Positions 15,420 to 24,513 of a DNA stretch of 45,453 nt are shown piece by piece. The position numbers and the translations under genes were made by a program. How positions within the stretch are numbered: the first letter of the stretch is position 1; every line of letters starts with the position of its first letter. The stretch lies in NCBI GenBank assembly GCA_900320505.1, contig ONSL01000003.1:1-45453 (forward strand), read 5' to 3'. This DNA is from an uncultured Eubacteriales bacterium. GTDB lineage: Bacteria > Bacillota_I > Bacilli_A > RF39 > UBA660. The notes under the pieces were generated by a model that did not search any database, had not been told where the DNA came from, and saw nothing but the letters and a program-made list of their open reading frames with translations.

Positions 15420-18400
15420 ATGGAATTTCAAAAGTTGGAAAAAGGAAAAGATAGTGTAATTGAAAGTAAGATAAGTGATTACTGGGATAGTATTAATATT
15501 TTAAATAGAAGTATTGAAACTAGAAATAATGGTAAGAAATGGGTGTTTTATGATGGACCTATTTATGCTAATGCTAAGCCTGGTATTCATCATGTATTTG
15601 CAAAAACTATTAAAGATGCTTTTTGTAAGTATAAGACTATGAATGGTTATAGAGTAGAGAGAAAGATAGGTCTTGATACTCATGGACTTCCAATAGAAGT
15701 TAATGTTGAGAAAAAATTAGGCTTTAAGGGTAAAAGCGATATTGAAAAATTCGGTATAGAAAATTTCTGCAGGGAATGCAATAAAGCAACTCTTACTAAT
15801 ACTTCTGAAGTCGATAGAGTAACTCGTATGATGGGTCAATTTATCGATACTAAAAATCCTTATATTACTTGTTCCAATGATTATATAGAATCTGAATGGT
15901 GGATTTTAAAGGAAATGGATAAGAAAGGACTTTTATATCATTCAAATAAAGTTCTTCCTTATTGTCCTAGATGTGGTACAGAACTTTCTCAAAATGAAGT
16001 TGCTCAAGAGTATCATGAAGATACAGTAAATACTGTTTATGTCCCATTTAAGATTAAAGAAAAAGATGAATATTTTCTTGTTTGGACAACTACTCCATGG
16101 ACTTTAATTGCTAATCTTGCTTTATGTGTTAATCCAGATATGGATTATGCTTTAGTTGAAAGTCAAGGAAATAAGTTTATTCTTGCTAAAGATTTAGTAG
16201 GTAGTTTATTTGATGATTACAAGATAATTAAAGAAATGAAAGGTGATAGTTTAGTTGGAACTGAATATGAACAATTGATGCCTTTTGTTAAAGTCAGTGG
16301 TAAAGCTTTTACTGTTGTTGCTGATTCTTATGTTACTAACGCAGATGGTACTGGTGTTGTTCATATTGCTCCTGCTTATGGAGAAGATGATGCAAGGGTA
16401 TGCAAAGAAAATGGTATTACTTTTGTAAATCCAGTAGGAAAGGATGGATGTTATACTGAAGGTCCTTGGAAAGGCTCTCTAGTTACTAGTCCTGATCTTG
16501 AAATTGAAATAATTAAATGGTTAAAAGAAAATGGAAAGTTATTTAGAAAACAAAAGTTAAAACATAATTATCCTCACTGCTGGAGATGTAAGAGTCCACT
16601 TATCTATTATGCTAAACCTGCTTGGTATATTAAAACAACTGCATATAAAGATAAGATTATAGAAGCTAATAAGAAAGTTAATTGGTATCCGTCTTTTGTT
16701 GGAGAAAAACGTTTTGCAAATTGGCTTGAAAATATGGTTGATTGGGGAATTTCCAGAAATAGATATTGGGGTTGCCCAATGCCTATTTGGACTTGTGATT
16801 GTGGCGAAAGAGTTGTTATAGGTTCTAGAGAAGAACTTCAAGAAAAAATTGTTGAAGATGTAGATGTTTCTAAACTAGAATTACATAGACCATATGTTGA
16901 TAATCTTCATATAAAATGTCCTAAGTGTGGTAAATTAATGAATAGAGTTCCAGACGTTCTAGATGTTTGGTTTGATAGTGGCTCTATGCCTTATGCACAG
17001 TGGCATTATCCATTTGAAAACAAGGAAAAGTTTAAAGACCAATTTCCTGCTGATTTTATTGCAGAAGGTGTTGATCAAACTCGTGGATGGTTTTATGTTT
17101 TAATTGTTATTTCAACTATTTTATCAGGTGAAAGTTCATTTAAAAATGTTGTTGTTAATGATATGATGCTTGATAAAAATGGTAAGAAGATGAGTAAATC
17201 AATTGGTAATATTATTGATCCTGTTGAAATAATGACTAAATATGGTGCTGATACTATAAGATTTTATATGATGTATGTTTCTCCTGTTTGGACACCTTTA
17301 AAATTTTCTGAAGAAGGAGTTAAGGAAGTCTATTCTAAATACACATCTACTATGAAAAATCTTTATTCATTTTTTGAAATGTATGCTAATGCTGATCATA
17401 TAGATCCTAGAGAATATGATGTTAAAATTGAAAATAGAGAACTAATTGATAAATGGCTTCTTTCTAAACTTAATAAGTTAATTAAAAATGTTAGAGAAGC
17501 TTATGATGAGTTTGATCTTAATAAGGTTGCAAGACTTGTTGTACCATTTATAAATGATGATTTTTCTAACTGGTATATTAGATCTACTAGAAGAAGATTC
17601 TGGGATTCTGAATTAACTTTATCCAAAAAAGCTGTTTATAAAACTACATACGAGGTTCTTCTAGCTCTTGTAAAGATTTGCGCTCCACTTACACCTTTTG
17701 TTACTGAAGAAATTTATAGAAAGTTAACTGGAGAAGAGTCTGTTCATCTTGAAAGTTTCCCAGAATATAATGAGGAACTTGTCAATGATGAGGCAGAAGA
17801 GAGAATGGATCTTGTAAGAGAGGTTTGCTCACTTGGTAGAAATGCAAGAGAGACTGCTGAGATAAAGGTTAGACAGCCAATTAAAACTTTAATACTTCCA
17901 TATGGCAATAAGGCAATTATTGGTGATCTTCTTCCAATTATAAAAGAGGAATTAAATGTAAAAGAAGTAGAATTCGTTAAAGATATGGATAAGTATCTTG
18001 AGTATTCAGTTAAACCTAATTTTAAAGAGGTTGGTAAGATTCTAGGACCAAGAGTTTCTCTATTCAAAGAGTATCTTGAAAATATTTCAAAAGAAGATAT
18101 TGAAAAATTGAAAGAAGGAGAACTTCATATTTCACTTGGAGGAGATTCTTATACAATAACTCCTTCTATGGTGCTTATTGATTTAAAAGAAAAAGAGGGA
18201 TTTGCTTCTAAAACTTCTAATATGACTAGTGTTGTTCTTGACACTAATTTAACTGATGATTTAATACTTGAAGGACTTGCAAGAGAATTTGTAAGAACAG
18301 TTCAGGCATTAAGAAAAGAAAAAGATCTTGTAATTACTGATCACATAAATATTTATTATGATGGTGATAAGGATCTTGATAGGATGCTTTCAGAGTTTGA

Positions 18401-18509
18401 TTCATATGTTAAGGGTGAAACTCTTGCAAATGATATTGTTTCTAAAAAGACTTCTAAAGAATATGAACTTAATGGACATAAATGCAGTATTGATATTGAA
18501 AAAATATAA
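15420..18509 (+). CDS. ileS: Isoleucyl-tRNA synthetase, eukaryote-like (type 2)
   Basis: Charges tRNA-Ile. Its 1029 residues exceed the roughly 930 of the common bacterial form. The HIGH region reads PGIHH (54-58) after WVFYDGP; RKIGLDTHGLPIEV follows, a motif of the eukaryote-like clade rather than the PGWDTHGLP form. KMSKS is intact at 590-594, followed by IGN. Editing-domain TTTPWTLIANLA and GTGVVHIAPAYGEDD are present. Cysteine pairs (CPRC, CWRC, CPKC) suggest bound zinc. The long C-terminal anticodon-binding and extra domains fit this clade. AGGAGG precedes ATG 15420. Members of this clade are often less sensitive to mupirocin; that is family knowledge, not shown here. Confidence 0.96.
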   Translation: MEFQKLEKGKDSVIESKISDYWDSINILNRSIETRNNGKKWVFYDGPIYANAKPGIHHVFAKTIKDAFCKYKTMNGYRVERKIGLDTHGLPIEVNVEKKLGFKGKSDIEKFGIENFCRECNKATLTNTSEVDRVTRMMGQFIDTKNPYITCSNDYIESEWWILKEMDKKGLLYHSNKVLPYCPRCGTELSQNEVAQEYHEDTVNTVYVPFKIKEKDEYFLVWTTTPWTLIANLALCVNPDMDYALVESQGNKFILAKDLVGSLFDDYKIIKEMKGDSLVGTEYEQLMPFVKVSGKAFTVVADSYVTNADGTGVVHIAPAYGEDDARVCKENGITFVNPVGKDGCYTEGPWKGSLVTSPDLEIEIIKWLKENGKLFRKQKLKHNYPHCWRCKSPLIYYAKPAWYIKTTAYKDKIIEANKKVNWYPSFVGEKRFANWLENMVDWGISRNRYWGCPMPIWTCDCGERVVIGSREELQEKIVEDVDVSKLELHRPYVDNLHIKCPKCGKLMNRVPDVLDVWFDSGSMPYAQWHYPFENKEKFKDQFPADFIAEGVDQTRGWFYVLIVISTILSGESSFKNVVVNDMMLDKNGKKMSKSIGNIIDPVEIMTKYGADTIRFYMMYVSPVWTPLKFSEEGVKEVYSKYTSTMKNLYSFFEMYANADHIDPREYDVKIENRELIDKWLLSKLNKLIKNVREAYDEFDLNKVARLVVPFINDDFSNWYIRSTRRRFWDSELTLSKKAVYKTTYEVLLALVKICAPLTPFVTEEIYRKLTGEESVHLESFPEYNEELVNDEAEERMDLVREVCSLGRNARETAEIKVRQPIKTLILPYGNKAIIGDLLPIIKEELNVKEVEFVKDMDKYLEYSVKPNFKEVGKILGPRVSLFKEYLENISKEDIEKLKEGELHISLGGDSYTITPSMVLIDLKEKEGFASKTSNMTSVVLDTNLTDDLILEGLAREFVRTVQALRKEKDLVITDHINIYYDGDKDLDRMLSEFDSYVKGETLANDIVSKKTSKEYELNGHKCSIDIEKI

Positions 18510-18637
18510 ATTTTATATATAATTTATTCACTTAAGAGATTAAGTTATGTATTATTTTCATATAATGTATTTGTTAATAATTAATGTTATTAACATAAAA
18601 AGTAGCGATTCCGGCTATGACAGGAACTTAAAAAAGC

Positions 18638-18671
18638 ACTAGAGTTTTATACTCTAGTTTTATTTTTTTAT
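18638..18671 (+). terminator. ileS terminator
   Basis: ACTAGAG (18638-18644) pairs with CTCTAGT (18652-18658), followed by a T-rich tail. It lies about 130 nt after the ileS stop. Confidence 0.8.
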
Positions 18672-18698
18672 TTATTGTATAATATTTGTGGTGATATT

Positions 18699-19565
18699 AT
18701 GTTATTAATTGGTAGTCATGTTGGATATAATAGTAAGGATGGGCTTCTTGGTAGTTGTAAAGAAGCAGCATCTTATGGTGAAAATGTTTTTATGTTTTAT
18801 ACAGGTGCTCCTCAAAATACTGTTAGGAGTTCAATAGATATTAGTAAGAGAGACGAAGCTTTTAAATTTATGGAAGAAAATGGTATTGTTAAAGATAAAG
18901 TTATAGTACATGCTCCTTATATTATTAATCTTGCTAATACTGAAAAATATGATTTTGCAGTTTCATTTTTAAAGGCTGAATGTAAAAGGGTAGAGGAACT
19001 TGGCGTGCACTATCTTGTTCTTCATCCTGGAAGTCATGTTGGCCTTGGAAGAGATACTGCGATTTCTAATATAATAAATGGTTTAAATGAAGTTCTTCCA
19101 GAAACTAGTGTTACTATTCTTCTTGAGACTATGGCTGGAAAAGGCACTGAAGTTGGAAAAACAATTGAAGATATTAAAGAAATGATAAATGGTGTTAATT
19201 ATAAAAATATTGGTGTATGTTTAGATACCTGTCATTTAAATGATGCAGGATATGATATGTCAGATTTTTCTTCTTATTTAGATTCGTTTGATAAAGAAAT
19301 TGGCATTTCATATATAAAATGTGTTCATGTAAATGATAGCAAGAATCCTTTAGGTGCACATAAGGATAGACATGATAATATTGGATATGGTACTATTGGT
19401 TTTCAAAATTTAATTAACATTATTTATGATGAAAGACTTAAAGATGCTCCTAAAATTTTAGAAACTCCTTATATAAATAAAAAACCTCCATATAAATATG
19501 AAATAGAGGAAATTAAAAATAAAACTTTTAATAAAGATTTAATAGATATAGTTACTAATAGTTAA
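18699..19565 (+). CDS. nfo: Endonuclease IV (AP endonuclease)
   Basis: A 288-residue base-excision-repair enzyme that cuts DNA 5' of abasic sites, using three metal ions in a TIM barrel. It starts LLIGSHVGYNSKDGLLG and carries the expected metal ligand blocks: VIVHAPYIINLA, LVLHPGSH, ILLETMAGKGTE, GVCLDTCHLNDAGYD, VHVNDSKNPLGAHKDRHDNI and KILETPY. Length is normal. ATG 18699 follows GGTGAT (18690-18695), and a TATAAT at 18678-18683 suggests its own promoter. Its end overlaps the convergent gene on the other strand by 4 nt. Confidence 0.96.
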   Translation: MLLIGSHVGYNSKDGLLGSCKEAASYGENVFMFYTGAPQNTVRSSIDISKRDEAFKFMEENGIVKDKVIVHAPYIINLANTEKYDFAVSFLKAECKRVEELGVHYLVLHPGSHVGLGRDTAISNIINGLNEVLPETSVTILLETMAGKGTEVGKTIEDIKEMINGVNYKNIGVCLDTCHLNDAGYDMSDFSSYLDSFDKEIGISYIKCVHVNDSKNPLGAHKDRHDNIGYGTIGFQNLINIIYDERLKDAPKILETPYINKKPPYKYEIEEIKNKTFNKDLIDIVTNS

Positions 19566-19816
19566 AGATATTTATCTCTTAATTCAATATATAGATTTAG
19601 TATTTTATCTAGATCTTTTTTATTAACTTTATCATATAGATAATTTAATGATGTTTTATAATCTTTATTTAATAAGTCATTATAGTATGTTTTAACTGCT
19701 TTATTTATATATTTTGATTCTTCTTCTGATATTTCTATATTTTTTATGTAAAGAAGTCCTCTTACTAAATATGGATTTAAATAGTTAATATTGTTTTTTA
19801 TTAATTTTATTATCAT
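19562..19816 (-). CDS. Small hypothetical protein
   Basis: An 84-residue basic protein, predicted almost entirely helical, with no family I recognise. It runs against nfo and their 3' ends overlap by 4 nt; its start diverges from the penicillin-binding protein gene. AAAAAGGATTG lies 7-8 nt before the ATG, a reasonable ribosome-binding site, and its composition resembles neighbouring genes. Segments such as ISEEESKYINKAVKTYYNDL and LDKILNLYIELRDKYL read as a compact helical bundle. Small size leaves some doubt. Confidence 0.55.
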   Translation of the reverse strand: MIIKLIKNNINYLNPYLVRGLLYIKNIEISEEESKYINKAVKTYYNDLLNKDYKTSLNYLYDKVNKKDLDKILNLYIELRDKYL

Positions 19817-19890
19817 TTTATCAATCCTTTTTTAAAATATATGCACATTACTTTTAAAATATGTGTTAAACTAATAGATGAGGGAATATT

Positions 19891-21969
19891 ATGGCTAAAA
19901 AGAAAAATAATATAAAAAATAAAATAGGACGTAAGTTTGTTTATGCTGATAGTACTTTTGAAGTTAGAGTACTAGTTTTTATGATGCTTATAATTATTTT
20001 ATTTATAATTCTTTTTATAAAGCTTTTTGATGTTACTGTTTTAAATAACAAAAAATATAAAGAAAGTTTAGATGTTCTTTCTAATAATGTTATTGAAGGA
20101 GATTCTACTCCAAGGGGCAGAATACTTGATAGAAATTATAATGTAATTGTTGATAATAAAGCAGTTAATGTTATTTTTTATAAAAAAAGTAAGAATGTTA
20201 CTACTAATAAGGAAATAAAACTTGCTTATGAAGTTTCTAGTATGCTTTCTCTTCCTTATGAGAAGGTTACTGATGATATGTTAAGAGAATTTTACTATTT
20301 AAACAATAAAGATAAGTTAAGAAAAAGAATTACAAAAAGTGAATGGAAGAAGAAAGAAGAAAGAAAGATTTCAAATAACGATATAGAAGATTTGGAAAAG
20401 AAGAGAATTACTGCAGCAGAGGTTAATTCAATGACTGATAGTGATAGACATGCAGCATATTTATATTATCTTATGAATAAGGGGTATACTTATTCTGAAA
20501 AAACTATTAAAAGTGGAGATAGTTTAACAGATAGTGAGTTTGCTTATATTGCGGAAAATACTCAAAAATTAGATGGTTTTGGTACTAAAACTGATTGGGA
20601 AAGAACATATCCTTATGGTGATACTTTTAGGACAATACTTGGTAATGTTTCTACATCTTCTCAAGGTATTCCTAGCAACTTAAAGGATTATTATTTATCT
20701 CAAGGATATTCTTTAAATGATAGAGTAGGTTTAAGTTATCTTGAAAAAGAATATGAAAGTTATTTAAAAGGTACTAAAGGAAAATATGAACTTTTAAATT
20801 CTTATGAACTTAAAGAAATTAAAAGTGGTAAGCGAGGCAATGATATTGTTCTAACTATTGATATTAATTTGCAAAGAGAACTTGAAAATATTTTAAGTGA
20901 AGAAGTTAGAAGAGCGAAGAGCGAAGCTAATACAAATTATTATGATCATTCTAGTGTTATCATACAGGATCCAAATACAGGAGAGATTCTTGCAATGTCT
21001 TCTAAAAAGATTGTTGGTGATAAAATAGTTGATAATACTGAAAGTATAATTACTAATGCTATTACTCCTGGCTCTGTTGTTAAGGGTGCTTCTATGCTAG
21101 TTGGATATAATACAGGTGCAATTAAAATAGGAGAAAAAATTGTTGATGAATGTATCAAAGTTGCAGGTGCTCCTCAAAAATGTTCATTTAGAACTTTAGG
21201 ATTAATTGATGATATCACTGCACTTGCTAAATCTTCTAATGTATATCAGTTTAAAACTGCAATTAGGGTTAATGGTCAAGAATATCATTATGGAATGAAA
21301 CTTAATTTCAATCAGAAAGCTTTTGATACTTATAGAAATATGTATCATCAGTTTGGTCTTGGCGTTAAGACTGGTATTGATCTTGATGGTGAGTCAAGTG
21401 GTGTTACTGCTAAAGATACTAAAGCAGGTAACTTGCTAGATTATGTTATGGGACAGTATGAAGCTTATACTCCAATTGAACTTTCGCAGTATGTTACTAC
21501 TATTGCAAATGGTGGAGATAGACTTCAGCCTCATTTGTTAAAAGAGGTTAGGGAGTCTAGTGAAACAAAAGAACTTGGAAAGGTTATTTATAAGAAAGAT
21601 AAAAACGTTTTAAACAAGATTGATACTAAACCTGAATATATGGCAAGAGTTAAAGAAGGATTCTATGCTGTTATGCATTCAAATGGTGGTTATGGTGTTG
21701 GATATGTTAATCCTAATTTAGATGCTGCTGGTAAAACTGGTACAAGTCAAAGCTTTAAGGATACTAATGGTGATGGTAAAAATGATACTGAAACTATTAC
21801 TAGTAGTTTTGTTGGATATCTTCCTACAAATAATCCTAAAATTTCTATTGTTGTAACAAGTCCTGATTCTTCATATCCTAATTCATCAAATTCATTTACT
21901 TCTTTGGTTACTTTACATATAACAAAGGCTGTTACAAGTAAATATGCTGAAATGTTTCCATTAAGTTAG
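19891..21969 (+). CDS. Class B penicillin-binding protein (transpeptidase)
   Basis: A 692-residue membrane-anchored peptidoglycan transpeptidase. One N-terminal membrane helix (about residues 26-46) is followed by the pedestal/dimerisation region starting STPRGRILDRN and the catalytic domain. The active-site motifs are in order: SVVK with Ser395, SSN at 448-450 and KTG at 615-617. Length and motif spacing fit PBP2/PbpA-type class B enzymes. The region 130-230 carries an extra charged insertion. The start has GAGGGA upstream. A terminator overlaps the stop codon, so the transcript probably ends here. Whether it serves elongation or division cannot be decided; mreC/mreD lie about 2.5 kb downstream. 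Confidence 0.9.
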   Translation: MAKKKNNIKNKIGRKFVYADSTFEVRVLVFMMLIIILFIILFIKLFDVTVLNNKKYKESLDVLSNNVIEGDSTPRGRILDRNYNVIVDNKAVNVIFYKKSKNVTTNKEIKLAYEVSSMLSLPYEKVTDDMLREFYYLNNKDKLRKRITKSEWKKKEERKISNNDIEDLEKKRITAAEVNSMTDSDRHAAYLYYLMNKGYTYSEKTIKSGDSLTDSEFAYIAENTQKLDGFGTKTDWERTYPYGDTFRTILGNVSTSSQGIPSNLKDYYLSQGYSLNDRVGLSYLEKEYESYLKGTKGKYELLNSYELKEIKSGKRGNDIVLTIDINLQRELENILSEEVRRAKSEANTNYYDHSSVIIQDPNTGEILAMSSKKIVGDKIVDNTESIITNAITPGSVVKGASMLVGYNTGAIKIGEKIVDECIKVAGAPQKCSFRTLGLIDDITALAKSSNVYQFKTAIRVNGQEYHYGMKLNFNQKAFDTYRNMYHQFGLGVKTGIDLDGESSGVTAKDTKAGNLLDYVMGQYEAYTPIELSQYVTTIANGGDRLQPHLLKEVRESSETKELGKVIYKKDKNVLNKIDTKPEYMARVKEGFYAVMHSNGGYGVGYVNPNLDAAGKTGTSQSFKDTNGDGKNDTETITSSFVGYLPTNNPKISIVVTSPDSSYPNSSNSFTSLVTLHITKAVTSKYAEMFPLS

Positions 21970-21984
21970 AAACATTTCTTTTTT
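21949..21984 (+). terminator. Terminator overlapping the PBP stop codon
   Basis: GAAATGTTTC (21949-21958) pairs perfectly with GAAACATTTC (21969-21978), followed by six T. The TAG stop lies at the end of the loop. Confidence 0.85.
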
Positions 21985-22003
21985 GTAAATATAAAAAAAA
22001 TAA

Positions 22004-22032
22004 TTGTTCATATCAAAGTTATGTTATATAAT
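22004..22032 (+). promoter_or_regulatory. Promoter of the 22056 gene
   Basis: TTGTTC (22004-22009) and TATAAT (22027-22032) are 17 bp apart, 23 nt before the ATG. Confidence 0.6.
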
Positions 22033-22055
22033 TATGTTAAAGGGTAAGTGATACT

Positions 22056-23258
22056 ATGAATAATAATGATAATAATAAAACTAATAATACTAATAATGAA
22101 AATCAAACTATAATTAATATACCTGGTGTTATAATTCCACCACAAAAGACAGAGAATGGTACAGTAATTTCAAGCACAGTTGATGATAGAAATGAAGTTC
22201 AAAAAGAAAAGGATGCAAGTACAGTTAATTCTGCTGTTCCTAATTCTAATCCTGCTCCTAGACCTGAAGATCTTATTCCAAGTGGTGATATGGCACCTGT
22301 TGACCCTACAAAGAAAGGAATTTTAAATGCAAGTAGTGTAAATACTACTAATGCTTCTAGTAATGTAAGCTCTAATAATGCTAATAGTGTTAATGCTAGT
22401 ACAACACCTTTAGGCACTCTTCCAATTAATGATTCAAGTCTTCCTCCAGTTACAACAACAGAGCTTGATAAGCATGGAAAGCCTATAAAGAAGAAAAAGA
22501 AAAAATCAGTTGGAACCATCATGGTTAATAGTTCTCTTGTTGGAATTATTGTTCTTTTACTTATGGCAATTGGGTATTTTGTTTATAACGATTATTTAAA
22601 ACCTAAACCTAAAGTAGATCCTGTTAAGGAGTATCAAAGAAAAAGAACTGTTAATAAAAATAGTTATATTGTAAATATGCTTTATGATTTTGTTAATTTA
22701 GATGGATGTGGAGAACAGATCAGTTTCTTCTATGGAAGTAATAATAGTGTTAATCTTTCAAATTTAACTGATGAGAATAAAAATTATTTAGCATATAGAA
22801 TGCTTCTTAATAAGTCATTTAGTACTAAAAATTGTGCAACTTATCCTAAAGCACTTCATTCAAATAATCCTCTTGGCCTTTGGTATTGTGGTTCTTATGA
22901 CGAGACAGGAAAAGAGGAAGAAACTAGAGTATTTTCTTCTAAAGACCTAAAAAATATTGTTGAAAGAATGTTTGGCGATGGAACTTATAAAGCTAAAAGC
23001 TTTTCTGTTTCGGCTTCTGCTAGATTTATGTATAATGAAACTAATGATAATTATGTTTATCAAACATTTAATGGTGATAATAGATGTACACCTCATACAA
23101 ATACTTTAGTTAGTGCTAGTATGCAAGGCGATAATTTAACTATTGTTGTTAAAGTTACTAATAATGAAAATAAGAATGAATCTCTTTTCCACTATACATT
23201 TACTGAAACTGATGATGGCAATTATTATTTCAATAATTTAACTATTACAGGAGTATAA
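22056..23258 (+). CDS. Membrane-anchored protein with disordered N-terminus, unknown
   Basis: A 400-residue protein of no family I recognise. Residues 1 to about 140 are low-complexity, rich in Asn, Thr, Ser and Pro, then comes a run of lysines (145-150) and one membrane helix (about 155-176). By the positive-inside rule the disordered part should be cytoplasmic and residues 180-400 extracytoplasmic. The outer domain has four cysteines (DGCGEQ, KNCATYP, LWYCGSYD, DNRCTPH), which could form disulfides. It has its own promoter and AGGGTAAGTGAT upstream, and lies between a PBP and a SPOR-like protein, so a wall-associated role is possible but unproven. Confidence 0.65.
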   Translation: MNNNDNNKTNNTNNENQTIINIPGVIIPPQKTENGTVISSTVDDRNEVQKEKDASTVNSAVPNSNPAPRPEDLIPSGDMAPVDPTKKGILNASSVNTTNASSNVSSNNANSVNASTTPLGTLPINDSSLPPVTTTELDKHGKPIKKKKKKSVGTIMVNSSLVGIIVLLLMAIGYFVYNDYLKPKPKVDPVKEYQRKRTVNKNSYIVNMLYDFVNLDGCGEQISFFYGSNNSVNLSNLTDENKNYLAYRMLLNKSFSTKNCATYPKALHSNNPLGLWYCGSYDETGKEEETRVFSSKDLKNIVERMFGDGTYKAKSFSVSASARFMYNETNDNYVYQTFNGDNRCTPHTNTLVSASMQGDNLTIVVKVTNNENKNESLFHYTFTETDDGNYYFNNLTITGV

Positions 23259-23307
23259 TTCGACATTTTAATTTCTTCATATTTGTTACTATAATTTTGG
23301 TGATAAT

Positions 23308-23739
23308 ATGAAGAAATTTTTTTTATCGGTTATTTTTACTATTATACTTGGTATTTTTGTAGGAAAAGAACTTTGTACTACTATTAGTGCAAAAGAATAT
23401 AAAACTCTTTACATATTAGAGATTGGTTCTTATCTTGATTATAATGATGCTTTACGTGATACCTCCATGATAAATAATAAAATAATTATGAAAGATTCTT
23501 CATCTTATGATGTATATATTGGTGCATCTTTCAATAAGAGCAATTTAAATAAACTTATGAAAATCTATAAAAAATATAATTTTACTTATTTTATAAAAGA
23601 GGAGGAAATTAGGGATAAAGAATTTATTAAAAATATGAATAATTTTGATTTAATTATGAAAAGTAGTAAGAAAAATAGTGATATTTTAGAAATAAATGGC
23701 ATAATTTTATCATATTTTGAAGAAAAATTCATAAAATAG
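23308..23739 (+). CDS. Membrane-anchored SPOR-like domain protein
   Basis: A 143-residue protein with an N-terminal membrane helix or signal anchor (about residues 3-22) and an extracytoplasmic part. Residues 33-92 (LYILEIGSYLDYNDALRDTS, YDVYIGASFNKSNLNKLMKI) follow the two-repeat pattern of SPOR peptidoglycan-binding domains: strand, glycine, a helix, then a second strand with a glycine. In Bacillus a SPOR-type gene (spoIIB) precedes maf-radC-mre, so the position fits. GGTGAT precedes the start. The call is from pattern and synteny only. Confidence 0.5.
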   Translation: MKKFFLSVIFTIILGIFVGKELCTTISAKEYKTLYILEIGSYLDYNDALRDTSMINNKIIMKDSSSYDVYIGASFNKSNLNKLMKIYKKYNFTYFIKEEEIRDKEFIKNMNNFDLIMKSSKKNSDILEINGIILSYFEEKFIK

Positions 23740-23760
23740 CGAATTTTCTTCTTTTTTTTT
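23719..23760 (+). terminator. Terminator before radC
   Basis: GAAGAAAAATTC (23719-23730) pairs with GAATTTTCTTC (23741-23751), with one bulged A, followed by a long T-run. The stop codon (23737-23739) lies in the loop. Confidence 0.75.
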
Positions 23761-23785
23761 CGAATAATATAATAGGAGGGTTTTT

Positions 23786-24460
23786 ATGATAAAAGATATA
23801 CCATTAAATAATAGACCAGTTGAAAGGTTAATAAGATATGGAGGCAGTAGTCTTTCTGATAGTGAAGTTCTTGCTATTATATTAAAGAGTGGTACTAAAA
23901 ATGAAAGTGTACTTGATCTTGCTAATAACATTATTAATAAGTATGGTAGTATTTCTAATTTAAAAAATATTAATATAAATACTTTAAAAAATATAAAAGG
24001 GATTGGGGAGAAGAAAGCAGCAAGTATATTGGCAGCTCTTGAACTTGGAAGAAGAGTTTATTTAAAAGAAGAAAAAGAAAAAGTTATTCTTAAGAATGCA
24101 GAAGATATATTTAACTATACTAGATACATTTTTAATTCTCTTATGCAAGAAGAGTTTTATGCTCTTTATTTTAATAATAAGCAGGAGTTAATTGGGATAA
24201 AACTACTTTTTAAGGGAACTTATAATAGATCTTTAGTTCATCCTAGGGAGATTTTTAAGGAAGCTTATTTAGAGTCTGCTTCTAGAATTGTTTGCATGCA
24301 TAATCATCCATCTGGTAATACTAATCCATCGGTTGAAGACAGAAATTTAACTCATAATTTGATTGAAATAGGTAAAATAACTGGTGTTCCAATAGTTGAC
24401 CATATTATTGTTTCTGATAATTCTTATTTTTCTTTTTATGAGCATAATATTTTAAAGTAA
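23786..24460 (+). CDS. radC: RadC-family JAB/MPN metalloprotein
   Basis: A 224-residue RadC/DUF2466 protein. The N-terminal part holds a helix-hairpin-helix (IKGIGEKKAASILAALELG, about 70-88). The C-terminal JAMM motif is intact: His172, His174 in HNHPSG and Asp185 in PSVED, with Glu158 upstream. Length is standard. Despite the name, a role in recombination repair is not supported for the family, and its biochemical function is unsettled. AGGAGG precedes the ATG. It is followed by mreC and mreD, as in the Bacillus radC-mreBCD region but without mreB. Confidence 0.95.
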   Translation: MIKDIPLNNRPVERLIRYGGSSLSDSEVLAIILKSGTKNESVLDLANNIINKYGSISNLKNININTLKNIKGIGEKKAASILAALELGRRVYLKEEKEKVILKNAEDIFNYTRYIFNSLMQEEFYALYFNNKQELIGIKLLFKGTYNRSLVHPREIFKEAYLESASRIVCMHNHPSGNTNPSVEDRNLTHNLIEIGKITGVPIVDHIIVSDNSYFSFYEHNILK

Positions 24461-24513
24461 ATCTTTTATTTTAGTAATATTTATAATATAATAAACGTTG
24501 AAGGAATGATTAT

